A program made the position numbers and the translations under genes. Below the pieces are notes generated by a model. It saw only the letters and a list, made by a program, of their open reading frames with translations, made no database searches and had not been told where the DNA came from. From the NCBI RefSeq assembly GCF_001625215.2, contig NC_030383.2, positions 942,779 to 1,006,778 of the forward strand: a stretch of 64,000 bases of DNA, in the 5' to 3' direction. Shown here piece by piece: positions 1 through 8,862 of this stretch. This DNA comes from Daucus carota subsp. sativus. Lineage: Eukaryota; Streptophyta; Magnoliopsida; Apiales; Apiaceae. Position 1 is the first letter of the stretch, and each line of letters opens with the position of its first letter.

Positions 1-275
1 GCGACTACCCATCACAGCGTAGTGGGGCAATAATCACTTCAAGAACAGTCTAGTCTTCATCGAAGGGCTAGGCGACTCAGCTGTTCTGTATACTAATTCT
101 AGCGACGGTGTAAGGTGCGCCTTTCTCTTCTTTTCTCGTAATTTATCAGTCACTGATTATTGTGTATACGATCTTCGTGCATGCTATATTGTTGTGGTTT
201 CGTTGGCCTACTCTTGTTTATATAATATAACTGCTCTATACATTGTTGCTGTGATTTTCACTGTGACTCCCATCA
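1..275 (+). repeat. 5' LTR, 3'-terminal part
   Basis: Identical to 5611-5885 except for one base (T at 228 versus G at 5838). It ends in the canonical CA at 274-275. It corresponds to the R/U5 side of the LTR; the U3 promoter part lies upstream of the window. Position 30-44 contains the segment complementary to the leader at 277-291. Confidence 0.95.
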
Positions 276-276
276 A

Positions 277-291
277 TCTTGAAGTGATTAT
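277..291 (+). promoter_or_regulatory. Candidate primer-binding site, self-complementary to the LTR
   Basis: Starting one base after the LTR's terminal CA, these 15 bases (TCTTGAAGTGATTAT) are the exact reverse complement of 30-44 in the LTR (ATAATCACTTCAAGA). The usual plant copia primer site complementary to initiator tRNA-Met (TGGTATCAGAGC) is absent from the 40-base leader between the LTR and the ATG at 316, and no TGG-initiated tRNA complement is apparent. Location and perfect pairing suggest a self-primer like that of fission-yeast Tf1, or a structural RNA pairing. The complementarity is seen directly; the function is inferred. Confidence 0.5.
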
Positions 292-315
292 CTGTTATAT
301 TGTGTAGTAAGCAAG

Positions 316-3300
316 ATGGTTAATGAGATTGCGGATTCTGTTGTTGGTGGTGGTGCTGGTTCTGGGTCTGGTGTTACTAGTAACATCGATTGGACTACGT
401 ATCGTTTTCCACAGCCCATCGATTTATCAGGTATTCCTGATAAATTCGGTGGGGGAGTTTCTTTTTCTCGCTGGCAGAAAAAGATGAAACTGTGGCTTAC
501 GGTTAAGGGTCTGTGGCCGGTGTTACAGTACGAGAAACCAGTTGTGGTACAGGAAAAGGCTGAAACCCTTAAGGCCTATGCTATGTGGGAGGAAAAGGAT
601 GGGGTGGCTAGGGCTGCTATACTAACAACCTTAACGAACACTCTGTTCGATGTTTATTCATCTGACTCCTACACTGCTAAGACCTTGTGGGAGAAACTTG
701 ATCAGACACACAATACTGACTCGCAAGGGTTGGAAAAGTATTCTGTGGCTAAGTTCCTGGACTTCAAACTGGTGGATACAAAATCCATGACTGAGCAGGT
801 GCATGAGTTTGAGACGTTGGTGCATGCTTTGAAGGAGTCCGGAATGGACCTTCCTGAAAAGTTTTTGGTTATGTCTGTGATTGAAAAACTCCCTAAGTCT
901 TGGGAAGAGTTTGCACTCTCCCTGAAAAGACAGAAGGGAGAGATCACTTGGACTAACCTGATGCTGGACATCTCTGTGCAAGAGCAGCACAAGTCCAAAC
1001 AGGGACATGTGATGCCAACTGAATCTGGTAGCTCGAAGGTCAATGTAGTGACTGTGGGACAGAAAAGAAAGTCTGTCGCTAAGAAGGTGAACACTAAGCC
1101 CAAAACTGACAAGGGCAAGGCTAAGAAATCAAAGGCCAACAAACCATGTTGGTCTTGTGGACAGGTTGGTCATTGGAGTAAGGACTGTCCTGTAAAGAAA
1201 GCAAAGAAAGTAGAGGTGGTAGCACAAGCAAATACTGTGCTTGGAACCACTGATGGGCCTGTGCTTAACATGGTTGTTGGTGAGGCTGTTGCTTCTGAAA
1301 CCAATGACGGGAATGTTAAGTACAACCCTGAACTATTTTCCACTTATCTGTCTAATGAGTGGTTGATTGATACGGGAGCTAATGTGCACATTTGTGCTGA
1401 TATTACTCTGTTTGTATCTTATCAACAGGCTCATGGGATGACAGTGACGATGGGGAATGCTAGTGCGGCTCAAGTTCGTGGAATAGGAAACGTGGACCTG
1501 AAGTTTGCTTCAGGGTGTGTTCTATCCCTTACTAGAGTGCATCATGTTCCCGAGATTCGTAGAAATATTATTAGTGGAAGTTGTTTAGTTAAAAATGGCT
1601 TTGAACTTTCTTTAAAGTGTAATAAAGTAGTTATTACTCAGACTGGTGTGTTTTTTGGCAAGGGCTACTTGTCAGACGGCTTGTTTTTAATAAATGTGGA
1701 GCCTTTTTTAGGCGGTTTTATTAATGATATTGCTTCTCCTTCTGTTAATAATATTGAATCATCCGATTTGTGGCACTCTAGGCTTGGTCATTTAAATTTT
1801 GGTGCTCTAAAGAATATGATGAACTTAGAGTTGATTCCAAAGCATGCCATTGATAAGAAAACTAAATGTCAAGTATGTGTGACAGCTAAACTAACAAGGA
1901 AACCTTTTCATAGTGTGGTTAGGGATTCTGACTTGTTAGATTTAGTGCACTCGGACATATGTGAATTTGGTGGTGTGTTGACTAAGGAACACTGTAGATA
2001 TTTCATTACCTTTATAGATGATTGTAGTAGATATTGTTATGTTTATTTGCTTAAACATAAAGATGAAGCACTTGAAAAATTCATTAGATTTAAAACCGAA
2101 GTTGAAACACAAACTGGTAAAGTACTTAAACGTTTGAGATCTGATAGAGGTGGTGAATATACGGGAAACACCTTTAATGAATTTTGCAAGAGCAATGGTA
2201 TAATTCATGAGGTGACTCCACCATATACACCTGAGTCTAATGGGGTGGCAGAACGAAAGAACAGAACTTTTAAAGATATGATTAACAGTATGTTGATTAA
2301 TTCGGGGTTGCCTAAGTACATGTGGGGGGAGGCTCTGAATACGGCTTGCCATATTCTGAATAGAGTCCCTCTGAAACATATGGACAAGACACCTTACGAA
2401 TTATGGAAAGGCAGGAAAACTAGTCTAAAGTATCTTCGTGTGTGGGGGTGCCTTGCTAAGGTACTTGTCCCTGAACAGAAGAGAAAGAAACTAGGGCCGA
2501 AAACTGTTGATTGTATCTTTCTGGGCTATCTCGAAACCACTACAGCTATGAGATTTTTAGTATTAAAATCTGACATAGATGGTATAGTGGCAAACACGAT
2601 AGTTGAGTTTCGTGATGCTACATTCTTTGAGGATGTGTTCCCTATGAAGACTGGTATACCTCAAAGTTCTTCTAGTGATGATCCTACTCACACATCTAGT
2701 TCTATTCCCGATTATGTGGAAAAGATGACAAATGTGGGGGCAAATCCTGCTAGTAGCTCTACTCCTAATGAAGTTGAGGAACCTAGAAGGAGCAAGCGTG
2801 CAAAGGTAGTTAAGGACTTTGGAAGTGATTTTATCACTTACAATGTCGAAGACGAACCTTTGACTTTCCGACAAGCCATGGATTCTTCGGAATCTAGGCA
2901 CTGGAAAGGCGCTGTGAAGAGTGAGATTGACTCTATTGTTTCTAACGGAACATGGGAGTTGGTTGACCTCCCTCCTGGGTGTTCTACTATAGGATGTAAG
3001 TGGATCTTCAAAAGGAAGATGAAACCAGATGGCTCAATAGATAAGTATAAAGCCAGATTGGTTGCTAAGGGTTTTAGGCAAAGAGAAGGCATTGACTACT
3101 TTGATACATACTCTCCTGTTGCAAGATTGACAACGATCCGAATGCTTGTAGCATTGGCTTCCGTACATGGTCTTATCATCCATCAAATGGATGTAAAGAC
3201 AGCTTTTCTTCATGGTGATCTTGAAGAAGAGATTTATATGGATCAGCCTGAGGGATTTGTTGCATCTGGCAATGAGAGGAAAGTATGTAAGTTAGTCAAA

Positions 3301-4434
3301 TCCATCTACGGCTTGAAACAAGCTCCTAGAGACTGGCACAAAAAGTTTGATGACACTGTTTTGACTTTTGATTTTATAGTTAATGATAATGACAAGTGTG
3401 TCTACTATAAGGTTAAAGGAAATGAACATATTGTGTTGTGCTTGTATGTGGATGATATACTACTGTTTGGAACCAATATTGAGATTATTAACGAGACAAA
3501 GAATTTCTTGAAAAGACACTTTGAAATGAAGGACATGGGTGAGGCGAATGTGATTCTTGGACTCAAGTTGACTCAGTCAACTGAGGGAATAACCTTGTCA
3601 CAATCTCATTATATAGAGAAATCTATACTTGAGAAGTATGGTTATTCAAATTGTAGAATTGCTAGTACACCATATGATCCTAAAGTTGCTATTATCAAGA
3701 ATGCTTCAGGTGTACCTGTGTCTCAGTTAAGATATTCTCAGATTATTGGTAGTTTACAATATCTTGCTAATGGTACTAGACCAGATATATCATATTCTGT
3801 GTCTAAGTTAGCAAGATATACAAGCTGTCCAAACAGAACTCATTGGGATGCTCTAGATAGAGTACTTAGATATCTGAAAGGCACCATATATCTTGGGTTG
3901 CACTACAGGAGATATCCTAGTGTGCTTGAGGGATATAGTGATGCGAGTTGGATAGCTAAGAAGTCTGGTTCCAATGGAGTGACTGGATATCTGTTTACCC
4001 TTGCGGGTGGAGCAGTATCCTGGAAGTCGACTAGACAGACTATAGTAACTCGGTCTACATTTGAGGCCGAGTTGTGTGCATTGGATGCCACGGGTACGGA
4101 GGCTGAATGGTTACATGGACTCATGTCTATGTTACCTGTAGTAAGTCGTCCGCTACCGGCAATTTCTGTTCATTGTGATAGCCGTACAACTATCGACAAG
4201 ATCAGAAGTGTCAAGTATAATGCTAAAACAAAGAGACACATCCAAGTTAGACTTAAGTCTATAAGGGGTTTGGTGTCTGATCGGACTATTGCTATTGAGT
4301 TCATTGGAACTCAAGATAACATAGCTGATCCACTGACTAAAGGGCTTGAGCATGCTGTTGTCCTTAAGTCAAGGTTGGGGATGGGACTGATAACCCATCA
4401 TGATTCATCTACAGCGGGAACCCAATACATCTGA
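316..4434 (+). CDS. Ty1/copia Gag-Pol polyprotein, intact
   Basis: This 1372-residue polyprotein is the complete machinery of the retrotransposon: nucleocapsid, protease, integrase, reverse transcriptase and RNase H, made as one chain and cut by its own protease. The Gag part has a copia-type N-terminal domain (roughly residues 45-250) and a CCHC zinc knuckle with C278, C281, H286 and C291. The protease active site DTG is at 352-354. The pre-integrase motif begins at W486 (WHSRLGHLN). The integrase catalytic triad is likely D547, D610 and E646. The reverse transcriptase YVDD box is at 1044-1047. RNase H begins near D1209 (SDASW), and the frame runs on to a typical TKGL tail. No frameshift or stop interrupts it. 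The ATG lies 40 bases after the LTR. I did not assign a lineage. Confidence 0.97.
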   Translation: MVNEIADSVVGGGAGSGSGVTSNIDWTTYRFPQPIDLSGIPDKFGGGVSFSRWQKKMKLWLTVKGLWPVLQYEKPVVVQEKAETLKAYAMWEEKDGVARAAILTTLTNTLFDVYSSDSYTAKTLWEKLDQTHNTDSQGLEKYSVAKFLDFKLVDTKSMTEQVHEFETLVHALKESGMDLPEKFLVMSVIEKLPKSWEEFALSLKRQKGEITWTNLMLDISVQEQHKSKQGHVMPTESGSSKVNVVTVGQKRKSVAKKVNTKPKTDKGKAKKSKANKPCWSCGQVGHWSKDCPVKKAKKVEVVAQANTVLGTTDGPVLNMVVGEAVASETNDGNVKYNPELFSTYLSNEWLIDTGANVHICADITLFVSYQQAHGMTVTMGNASAAQVRGIGNVDLKFASGCVLSLTRVHHVPEIRRNIISGSCLVKNGFELSLKCNKVVITQTGVFFGKGYLSDGLFLINVEPFLGGFINDIASPSVNNIESSDLWHSRLGHLNFGALKNMMNLELIPKHAIDKKTKCQVCVTAKLTRKPFHSVVRDSDLLDLVHSDICEFGGVLTKEHCRYFITFIDDCSRYCYVYLLKHKDEALEKFIRFKTEVETQTGKVLKRLRSDRGGEYTGNTFNEFCKSNGIIHEVTPPYTPESNGVAERKNRTFKDMINSMLINSGLPKYMWGEALNTACHILNRVPLKHMDKTPYELWKGRKTSLKYLRVWGCLAKVLVPEQKRKKLGPKTVDCIFLGYLETTTAMRFLVLKSDIDGIVANTIVEFRDATFFEDVFPMKTGIPQSSSSDDPTHTSSSIPDYVEKMTNVGANPASSSTPNEVEEPRRSKRAKVVKDFGSDFITYNVEDEPLTFRQAMDSSESRHWKGAVKSEIDSIVSNGTWELVDLPPGCSTIGCKWIFKRKMKPDGSIDKYKARLVAKGFRQREGIDYFDTYSPVARLTTIRMLVALASVHGLIIHQMDVKTAFLHGDLEEEIYMDQPEGFVASGNERKVCKLVKSIYGLKQAPRDWHKKFDDTVLTFDFIVNDNDKCVYYKVKGNEHIVLCLYVDDILLFGTNIEIINETKNFLKRHFEMKDMGEANVILGLKLTQSTEGITLSQSHYIEKSILEKYGYSNCRIASTPYDPKVAIIKNASGVPVSQLRYSQIIGSLQYLANGTRPDISYSVSKLARYTSCPNRTHWDALDRVLRYLKGTIYLGLHYRRYPSVLEGYSDASWIAKKSGSNGVTGYLFTLAGGAVSWKSTRQTIVTRSTFEAELCALDATGTEAEWLHGLMSMLPVVSRPLPAISVHCDSRTTIDKIRSVKYNAKTKRHIQVRLKSIRGLVSDRTIAIEFIGTQDNIADPLTKGLEHAVVLKSRLGMGLITHHDSSTAGTQYI

Positions 4435-4946
4435 GAGGAGATCCCTCAAAGTGTATTCAATGTGGTAAACAAGCTGTAAGGGTGGATCGGTAGTACCTTT
4501 AACTACAATGTAGATACTCATGCATCTGAGTCTATCCCCTGCAAACCTAAAAGGTACTGACACTGCAAGTATAGCAAGAGTTTTTAGAACTCTGAATGGG
4601 GTCAAGTCATTTGACGAGATGGTTGTAGTACATCTCTGGAGATGCCCAGCTAAGCGAATGTAATTGTGAGGTCGCAATTAGAGGAAAGGGTTATTCCTTG
4701 AAACATTCGACGAACAGGATCGAGACACGACCATTAATGTCTCAAAGCCGTAGATCGGCACCATAGCCTTTGACTTGTCGTCGTCTATGGAGTGTGGTTA
4801 CACCCAACGGATAGAGATTCAAGGTGAAACAATCCATCTATATCCGGTAGCCATCGAAGTAGGGGACTTAGGAGGGTTCAAACCCGGAAGGGTACCTACT
4901 CTGAAAAACAAGTCATGATGAGGACTAATAGGCATATCTATATGGA
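4435..4946 (+). other. Retrotransposon 3' untranslated internal region
   Basis: About 510 bases separate the pol stop codon from the polypurine tract. I see no coding frame of substance here; small frames on the minus strand are antisense to it. It is presumably part of the genomic RNA. Confidence 0.7.
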
Positions 4947-4958
4947 TTTGTGGGGGAT
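4947..4958 (+). promoter_or_regulatory. Polypurine tract
   Basis: The sequence TTTGTGGGGGAT directly abuts the TG that opens the 3' LTR. This is the standard position of the plus-strand primer. It is short and interrupted by T, which is common in plant copia elements. Confidence 0.75.
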
Positions 4959-5106
4959 TGTTAGAAAATGGAAAGTTTAAAGCATATTTCTTTAATATGT
5001 TCTTGATGTAATTTCCGGGACATTTTCTTAGTGAAATCCATAGAGAAATAGAGTTGAATACAGTGGCTTGAAAGAGCTTGAAATGAGAATGTGATTCATT
5101 TAATCT

Positions 5107-5375
5107 GGACAAATGAATCTGATCAGTATATCTGACAGATACAGATTCATTGAATCTGGACAAATGAATCTGGTCAGTATATCTGACAGATACAGATTCA
5201 TTGAACCTGGACAAATGAATCTGGTCAGAATGTCTGACAGATACAGATTCATTGAACCTGGACAAATGAATCTGGTCAGAATGTCTGACAGATACAGATT
5301 CATTGAACCTGGACAAATGAATCTGGTCAGAATGTCTGACAGATACAGATTCATTGAACGTGGACAGATGAATCT
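5107..5375 (+). repeat. 51-bp tandem repeats in LTR U3, five copies plus a partial
   Basis: Copies begin at 5107, 5158, 5209, 5260 and 5311, with a truncated sixth at 5362. Each contains the outer dyad ATGAATCTG...CAGATTCAT and, inside it, GTCAG...CTGAC (GTCAG becomes ATCAG or similar in the first copies). The array sits upstream of the TATA box, where plant retrotransposons carry repeated enhancer or stress-response boxes. Because 51 is a multiple of three and the unit lacks stops, it reads open on both strands as a 17-residue repeat. I regard those frames as by-products, not genes. Confidence 0.9.
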
Positions 5376-5398
5376 GGACAGTGTGTTGGTGGCTTGGC

Positions 5399-5416
5399 CT
5401 CACTATAAATAGTGAG
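5399..5416 (+). promoter_or_regulatory. LTR core promoter TATA box in a near-perfect palindrome
   Basis: CTCACTATAAATAGTGAG includes the TATA element (CTATAAATAG) and is almost self-complementary: CTCACTAT and ATAGTGAG arms flank a central AA. It lies just after the U3 repeats and about 30 bp before a pyrimidine-rich stretch likely to hold the transcription start. Confidence 0.75.
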
Positions 5417-5885
5417 CCTCGACACTTGAGTTGGAGCACGGGAAAAACACAAACACCATTCTCATTCTTCTCTATTACACTCTCACCCTCTGCTCCGATA
5501 TATACACATATACATACTGTTCTCGGGCGAACTGAGGTGTTGATCGCTGTTGATCGTACTCGTGTCTGTGAGCGGTTCGGTCTGTGCTGTTTTATCCTGG
5601 GAGCGATATTGCGACTACCCATCACAGCGTAGTGGGGCAATAATCACTTCAAGAACAGTCTAGTCTTCATCGAAGGGCTAGGCGACTCAGCTGTTCTGTA
5701 TACTAATTCTAGCGACGGTGTAAGGTGCGCCTTTCTCTTCTTTTCTCGTAATTTATCAGTCACTGATTATTGTGTATACGATCTTCGTGCATGCTATATT
5801 GTTGTGGTTTCGTTGGCCTACTCTTGTGTATATAATATAACTGCTCTATACATTGTTGCTGTGATTTTCACTGTGACTCCCATCA

Positions 5886-6100
5886 ATCTCATCCTAAAAA
5901 TATTATCATCAAGAACTTTTCCAGATATGATTGTAACATGGTGAATCTTAGACCACCTAAAATTCAAGAGATTCAAGGCGCTGGCATAATGGTCGGACTG
6001 TCCCAAACTCTGTGTCTAAGTTCTGACAATGGTGCTGTTTCTAGTGCTACATTGACGCACCAGCATTTGTGAGCAACGCACATACCCACATCTCCGTAAG
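5886..6100 (-). pseudogene. Truncated 3' copy of a defensin-like gene
   Basis: This stretch is a close copy of 9275-9490, the 3' half of the intact cysteine-rich gene at 9364-9609 and its downstream flank. On the minus strand it still encodes the C-terminal 41 or so residues in frame, including the GMC...CWC core and the MPAP end, with the stop at 5973-5975. The homology stops abruptly near 6100, so the signal peptide and first cysteines are missing and the fragment cannot make a secreted peptide alone. The retrotransposon lies immediately downstream of it in gene orientation and a Tourist-like MITE lies just beyond its broken end. It is probably a product of segmental duplication. Confidence 0.85.
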
Positions 6101-6113
6101 AGAAATGGCTTTA

Positions 6114-6574
6114 GAGGGGTGTATTGGATTGATATTTTAAAGCATTTTTTTCATTCATGAAATTCGAGGATATTCGATTGAGATTATTTGAAATCTATTA
6201 AAATTTTAAGGTATTCAATTGAGATTTTAAATTATGCTACAAAATATGATGATATTCAATTGAGATTTTAAATTATACCTTAAAATCCGTTAGTATTCAA
6301 TTGAGATTGTTTAAAATCCATTAAAATCTGATGGTATTCAAATGCTGATGGATTTTTTTGGATTTCATAAAATGATGGATTTTGTATTATTATTTGGTGT
6401 ATTTTAAGTTTTTTAAAATCCCACCAAAATCAATGGGATTTTGAAGTATTGTGATTAAATCCTACAACTCTGCAACATTTTATTAAGAAAACACATAAAA
6501 TCAAAATCACATACAATACATTAAAATTCATGGACTAAAAACAATCCATTAAATACCCGATCGAATACACCCTG
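6114..6574. mobile_element. Tourist/PIF-Harbinger-like MITE, 461 bp
   Basis: The termini GAGGGGTGTATTGGATTG and CGATCGAATACACCCTG are inverted relative to each other, and the element is flanked by TTA at 6111-6113 and 6575-6577, the 3-bp target duplication typical of PIF/Harbinger elements. The interior has sub-repeats based on TATTCAATTGAGATT spaced about every 30-60 bp. No coding capacity. Confidence 0.75.
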
Positions 6575-6870
6575 TTAATGTCACTTGTGAGTGAGATAAT
6601 CATTAACATAAACGTTCTGAGACTCATTTTCATGCGTGCACTCGGTGCTCATTACTCACACACCAAGTTAAGAAGCTCGCAAATCAAATATCTCATACCG
6701 ATTCTGTAGAAAAAAAAAAAAAAAAATCTCATACCGATGATTATACTAGCAAGTCCTTACGAAAAAATTATCTTGAATTAGCTGACCCGAATTCAAAAAT
6801 CTAGGATTTTGTTTACATAAACAGAAATATTTTTTCTAAAATCCGGTTGAATAGACACTCTTAAATCTTA

Positions 6871-7120
6871 CTCCCTCTGTTCCATTTAATTGTATACGTT
6901 TCTTTTTAACTGTTCGACACGCATTTCAATGCTCTTATAAAATATAGTTCCGTAACTTATTTTTGAGATTTTCTTTTTTTGAATAAAAATATAACATCCA
7001 AACTTTAATTCAGAAAAAGAAAATTTCAAAAATAAATTACACAACTACATTTTACAGGAGCATTAAAGTCCGTGCCGTGTCCCCGCCCCCAATGTATACA
7101 ACTCAGGGGGACGGAGGGAG
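6871..7120. mobile_element. Stowaway-like MITE, 250 bp
   Basis: Begins CTCCCTCTGTTCC and ends GGGACGGAGGGAG, flanked by TA on both sides. The internal A/T-rich arms are inverted (TGAGATTTTCTTTTTTTGAA against the AAAGAAAATTTCAAAAATAA side). A GC-rich insert (GTCCCCGCCCCC) sits near the right end. Confidence 0.8.
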
Positions 7121-7527
7121 TAACAAATAATGTGCATACAATTTTCTAATGATTCTGTTCTTCTTCTTTTTTGAGCAATAATGATTCTATTCTTATTCAT
7201 TTCGATGCATTTGATAAATAAAACCTATATAGAATTTTTCATATATTATAAATACATGGATATTCAATTTGAATATAAATTCATTAAAATAAGGTGATCT
7301 TAAATTGATATATTAAAAAATACTTTAATATATTAATTTATTCATTTAAGATTTTATACGTCGTCAATAATTCATTGCGATATTATATAATCTAGAACAC
7401 AGTTGATTTTTCAAAATCAGGCAACATATCCAAAACTCAATGGAAACACAAATGTGATTTATAAATAATCAAAATACATTTCTATAAGATACATGATGTA
7501 ACCAGAACATATGAATATCCCGCCGCA

Positions 7528-7761
7528 TTAGATTTTCTTGCCAGGGCAAGTGGGTATTGGATAATATTTCGGATGCTCATGGCATTCGCATCTATGGTGG
7601 TGACAAACTGGTATACGGTGATAACATAGAGTCTGGCAATCACAGACGTCGTAACAAAAATTTTTTGGTGGAAATGGTGGTGCTGCTACTTCTGCTTGTA
7701 CAGAAATAGTGGATATGAGAATGAGGGACAAAATTGTAAGTGTGAATGTGATCTGCTTCAT
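7528..7761 (-). CDS. Secreted cysteine-rich defensin-like peptide, His/Pro-rich
   Basis: A single-exon gene of 77 codons. The start is the ATG at 7761, because an N-terminal signal peptide begins there (MKQITFTLTILSLILISTIS, cleavage near residues 22-24); the frame continues upstream but that extension does not look like protein. The mature part has eight cysteines, with CX3C, then C-X4-C-X-C, resembling the cysteine-stabilised alpha-beta fold of plant defensin-like peptides but lacking the usual Gly before the central Cys. It is unusually rich in His, Pro and Tyr. A TATA box (GTATATATAC) lies on the minus strand about 90 bp upstream. The signal peptide is closely related to that of the gene at 9364-9609, while the mature parts are very different, as in fast-evolving antimicrobial or signalling peptide families. 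Function is inferred from family type only. Confidence 0.75.
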   Translation of the reverse strand: MKQITFTLTILSLILISTISVQAEVAAPPFPPKNFCYDVCDCQTLCYHRIPVCHHHRCECHEHPKYYPIPTCPGKKI

Positions 7762-7870
7762 GTTTGATCTGACTTGTATGAGTGTAAAATGATATGATTT
7801 TTTACTTGTGTTGTAGAGAATGAAATTCAACATAGCTAGTTCACCTGTATATATACACGGTATGGGGAGT

Positions 7871-8088
7871 TTGAAATCAGAAACCGATAAATAATAAATT
7901 ATATATTTTATAACGGATTCCGACTGATTTTGGTTGGCATTAAAAGACAATCATATAAAATCTGAAAGATACAGGGGGTTTGAATTCAGAAACCGATAAA
8001 TAATAAATTATAGATTTTATAACGGATTCTGAATGATTTTGGTTGGCATTAAAAGACAATCATATAAAATCTTAAAGATTGTGTAGAG
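7871..8088. repeat. 109-bp tandem duplication upstream of the cysteine-rich gene
   Basis: The segment starting TTGAAATCAGAAACCGATAA at 7871 recurs at 7980 with a few substitutions. Both copies carry ATAACGGATTC and TTGGTTGGCATTAAAAGACA. It lies just upstream of the TATA box of the 7528-7761 gene and may contain promoter elements. Confidence 0.85.
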
Positions 8089-8141
8089 ATTATTATCATG
8101 TAATCAATAGAAACTGTTTACCTATTATTCAAGCAAATTAA

Positions 8142-8572
8142 GTTGGTGTATTGAATTGAGATTTTGAAGGATTTTTGGCTATTTATGAAATCCGAGGGAT
8201 TTCAAATCGGATTTTAAAAAATATATCAGAATCTTGGGTATTGAATTGGAATTTAAATTATGCTACAAATTTTGGTGATATTTACTTAGGATTTTAAATT
8301 ATGTTTCAAAATCCGATTATATTCAACTGAGATTATTTAAAAATTCATTAAAATATGATGATAAATGCTCATGGACTTTATTGAGTTTCATAAAATAATA
8401 GATTTTATGGATTGTGTAGTGTATTTTAAAATTTTGAAATCTCCCCAAAATCCATTAGATTTTGAAGCATTTTACTTAAATCCTGAAAAATCTATATCAA
8501 CTCTGTGACATTTTATCAAAAAATCACACAAAATCAAAATTAGATATAATTTAGTGAAATCCATATATTGAC
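8142..8572. mobile_element. Second, diverged Tourist-like MITE
   Basis: Resembles 6114-6574 in its left terminus (TTGGTGTATTGAATTGAGATTTTGAA), in the repeated TATTCAA(T/C)TGAGATT motifs and in the AAAATCCATTAGATTTTGAAGCATT segment near the right end. The right terminus is degraded, so no clean target duplication can be read. Non-coding. Confidence 0.6.
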
Positions 8573-8862
8573 ATAACATTTTGTCACAATATTATCTAAA
8601 CATAAACCCACATTTCTACTACCGAGAAGTCCATTTCTCAAACAACACTTCACTTGAACGAGGTACAGGCATCACAGAGGGTTGTACTCTTGTGTTCACT
8701 CCTCCGATGGATTGGCTATAATCGTTGGCTAAAGTACTCGATCTGTAAAATATTATATAAAATCTGTTGAACCCATGAGACATTATGTGTCAATGATATT
8801 AACTATATTGGTTGGTTATAATTTAAAAATAGTATATTATTAATATGCGTATATATATAATT

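Larger units (their letters stand above)
1..5885 (+). mobile_element. Ty1/copia LTR retrotransposon, 5' end cut by window edge
   Basis: The first 279 bases recur at 5611-5889 with a single mismatch (position 228 versus 5838), so the window begins inside the 5' LTR and 4959-5885 is the 3' LTR. Between them lies one uninterrupted gag-pol frame in the order protease, integrase, reverse transcriptase, RNase H, which is diagnostic of Ty1/copia. A purine-rich tract precedes the 3' LTR. If the missing 5' LTR portion equals the 3' LTR, the full element is about 6.5 kb. Near-identical LTRs and an open frame indicate a recent, possibly still autonomous insertion. The LTR appears to end in CA at 5885, followed by ATCTC, which also occurs at the equivalent place in the uninterrupted paralogous DNA near 9277. 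ATCTC is therefore the likely 5-bp target duplication; its left copy lies outside the window. Confidence 0.97.
4959..5885 (+). repeat. 3' LTR, 927 bp
   Basis: Starts TGTTAG immediately after the polypurine tract and ends CCCATCA, giving the TG...CA boundaries of an LTR. Its last 275 bases match the start of the window with one mismatch. It contains a 51-bp tandem array (5107-5375), a TATA box in a near palindrome (5399-5416), a pyrimidine-rich stretch after the TATA box, and the segment at 5640-5654 complementary to the leader after the 5' LTR. Confidence 0.93.

Noticed and set aside
5113..5412. Plus-strand frame encoding a 17-residue repeat peptide
   Set aside because: It is the LTR U3 repeat read in frame, lies upstream of the TATA box, and has no protein-like features beyond the DNA repeat.
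4819..5640. Long minus-strand open frame of 273 codons across the 3' LTR
   Set aside because: It is antisense to the retrotransposon and owes most of its length to the 51-bp stop-free tandem repeat.
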